Of a stretch of DNA of 42,500 nt, positions 40,316-42,500 are shown one piece after another (position 1 is the first letter of the stretch; each line of letters opens with the position of its first letter). The notes below the pieces were generated by a model. It ran no database searches. It was not told where the DNA came from and worked only from the letters and a program-made list of their open reading frames with translations. Both the position numbers and the translations under genes were made by a program. This stretch comes from Chromera velia (Eukaryota; Sar; Chromeraceae): the NCBI GenBank assembly GCA_018398765.1, contig JAHBMJ010000185.1, positions 1 to 42,500 on the forward strand, read 5' to 3'.

Positions 40316-41625
40316 TCACTTGAGGAGAACCTTGATGGCCTCCAGCTTTACTCCTTTCTCCTCCTCGACTTCGACCTTCTCGTCGATTTTCCCCCTCCAG
40401 ACATGGACAGCTTTCTTGTATGCAGTCATCTGGATAAAGGGAGTCAACTCCTTGTCCAGTCCTCGAATGACTCCCTGTCCGAAACATGCAACCAGAACAA
40501 TGTAAAAGACCCCGAGTTTATTAAAAAAGGATAATAACGGAATGGGCAAATGGAGATTCTGACTCTGTTGATAACAAAAGAGTTAGAGCACATTGATGCT
40601 GAATACGTGTATCCATAAACGTCCACAAGATCACCCAATGGACTGCATAAAAGACTGTGGAAGACACATAGGAAGGAAAACAAAGAAGATTCTCGTCAAT
40701 TTCTTGACAATCATCCTAGAGAGCATAAATTCTAAGCCCACACAGTGAACGACTCAGACTTGTTCCTCATGTATGGACAGATTGCACCTCAGATGCATCT
40801 CACAGGTTCTGCTCACGCAGAGATTTGGGCTCCTCCCTGTCCCTTCACTCCAGCTGCGCACAGTCTCTCTGCCGTGGACGCAAACACGCTCTCTAGCCAG
40901 CCCGTTTCCTTCGCAGGATCCTCAATCGCAGCCTCCAGGGCAACTGCAACAGTATGTAAATTTAAAGCAAAACGAGTAATTTATCGATGCTGCGGTGTGG
41001 CTTGGTCTGTAGACTCCGTTACAATGCCCTTCCTAAATATTATTAGACAGATTTTATTCATCTTTATACAGGCAGGCCGAGGCAGACAAACTAGCAGACA
41101 AACAGACAAAGGGATATGCAGACAGTGCTATTCCTTTTCTATCGCTTTCATTTCACTCCTTCAGATGCCGTCAGATGCATGCAAAGATACAGACCTTCTC
41201 CCCACGTTTCTTTTTCATTCGTTGGTTGATCACTGACTCACCCATCCATCGATTGCCTCACTTGCTTACTAATACTTATTCTTCTCACTCACTGAGGCCC
41301 TCCTTGACTCAGCAGAAGAACAAACTTTCCATACGCATGGACACCTACTTGCTCAATCACTCGCCGCCACTCACCAATGATGATTTGACGCCCACTGAAA
41401 CAAACGTTCAAACTCACCATGGGATTTCGATCTCTTTGTGACAGCAGCCCACACGGAGACATCCTTGCTCTGCGATTGTGAGAGGCACAATTGTCCTTCT
41501 GTCCACTCGTATTGGACAGCCAAACCTGTTGTAGCAGAGCTCGAGGACTTCTCTCCCTTCCTAATATTCCGTTACCTCCACGACAAACTTCCCGCCCATA
41601 CAGAGAAATGTGGTACAAGGATCCC
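40316..41625 (-). CDS. Partial multi-exon gene of unknown function (3' part)
   Basis: Exons proposed from splice sites and phase: 41576-41625 (weak), 41418-41525, 41375-41394 (20 bp), 40817-40943, 40564-40642, 40316-40474, ending in TGA. The readings include LAVQYEWTEGQLCLSQSQS, AVTKRSKSHVGVKSSL, ALEAAIEDPAKETGWLESVF, PLGDLVDVYGYTYSAS and GVIRGLDKELTPFIQMTAYK. The last three exons join in phase (2, 0). The link between 41375-41394 and 40817-40943 does not match in phase, so at least one exon is missing or misplaced. Donors include GTGAGC and GTCAGA, as in other genes of this window. No domain is recognised. The gene probably starts beyond the exons listed. Confidence 0.4.
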
Positions 41626-42500
41626 CTGCACTCACTGTCCTTTCGTTGACCCACAACGTCCTAAGGACGAATTTTTGCGCCTCGAGAACGAATTCTCCTC
41701 CCACTAGTAGCTTCTCCTCCTGAAGCCCCCTGGGCTAGAGCATCGAACCCTGAATGAAAGATGTTCAAAAAGAGGAAAAGAGACAGATCACAATATATAG
41801 GAGATAAAAAGATTCTTTAGAAGACCACACTGGTGAGAGAGTTAACAAAACTAGACGTAAAGAAATACAGTCTCTGGGGACTCTCTGCATGAGCAGCATT
41901 ACTTTGCGATTGGAGAAAGTGGAACGGCATCTCTCTGGACCTCTTTCTCTTTGCTTTTTTTCCCTGTACATCCTTTTTCACTCAAAACTTCTGAACGACT
42001 TCCTTCAGTCCACAGTCCTAGCCACAATCCATCCACATACTTACAGAAAGAGGTCCGGTGGCACCGGGTGGCACGACCCCTTTTCTTTTATGAGGGTTTT
42101 GCCCTCGTGTCAGACTGGGCAGACGACGTGGGTCAACAACTCGTGGTGTATATCTCTGACACACTCCATATTTAGGTCATCGGGCCGTGACATACCGATG
42201 ATGGTGATCACTCTCCGTTTTTAGGTCCCTTCAGCCTTCATAAACTCTTCAGAATGACACACTCCACAAAACACACTCCGATTTTAGGTCCTCGGCCCTG
42301 AACTCTCCGGGAGTTGGTGACCCATGGCAGGCGACCTCTGAGACAGCCCTCTTTTCCCCTCCCTCCTCAATCCTCTGCACAGTCTCTCCGTCTCCCTTTT
42401 TCGCCGCAGCCAGAGGGCCTGCCAGTGGAGAGACGGAGACACTTGCCCCGTCTGCAGACGTACCTCTTAGGGGTTAACTCACTGATGCTGTCGAGGATAT
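41626..42500. other. Right end of window, unresolved
   Basis: No strongly supported gene. A degenerate repeat (ACTCC followed by TTTTAGGTC and a TCGG-type segment) appears at about 42163, 42210 and 42277. At the very edge, the minus strand has GCATCA|GTGAGTTAAC, which could be a donor ending an exon that lies mainly outside the window. Confidence 0.35.

Noticed and set aside
39950-40534. 194-codon plus-strand open frame
   Set aside because: It runs antisense to minus-strand exon 40316-40474, which has proper splice signals and a better composition, and it crosses the palindrome.

Overview
This window is nuclear DNA of a eukaryote. It has intron-rich genes with GT-AG introns, long dinucleotide and tetranucleotide microsatellites, and several decayed retrotransposons. 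The mix (apicomplexan-style signalling genes, copia-type and LINE elements, abundant TGCATG motifs, moderate GC) suggests an alveolate alga such as the chromerid Chromera velia. That assignment is inference; no marker gene is present.

Layout. Positions 1-3638 hold a CA microsatellite, doubtful minus-strand coding stretches, and a 5'-truncated LINE tail (1933-2716) whose protein ends in a zinc finger and a chromodomain-like segment, bounded by 59-bp direct repeats. Positions 3639-11949 (minus) carry a gene of about 16-18 exons for a six-helix membrane class III nucleotidyl cyclase with adenylyl-cyclase-type residues. Positions 12142-22843 are a transposon nest: a short element with terminal inverted repeats is present intact at 12142-12648 and again at 13577-22843, where a Ty1/copia element with 302-bp LTRs (14000-20298) and an endonuclease-bearing non-LTR retrotransposon (20368-22794) have inserted into it.

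Positions 23329-28169 (plus) encode a 480-residue EF-hand protein in eight phase-consistent exons, with a likely acylated N terminus and a Glu/Lys-rich coiled coil. Positions 28170-30704 are non-coding, with A/T hairpins and a 462-bp foldback element. Positions 30705-32852 (plus) encode a two-exon AIG1-like GTPase with a hydrophobic C-terminal region. From 33511 on, mobile DNA returns: a 1.06-kb inverted-repeat element, LINE tail fragments, and a minus-strand LINE (about 39245-35600) with a recognisable but stop-ridden reverse transcriptase. The right end holds a palindrome and the 3' exons of an unrecognised minus-strand gene (40316-41625).

The cyclase, the EF-hand protein and the GTPase are all plausible membrane-associated signalling proteins (cAMP, calcium, GTP), but nothing in the sequence shows that they act together. 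Gene models are from hand splicing: phase agreement between successive exons is the main support, and no transcript data were available.
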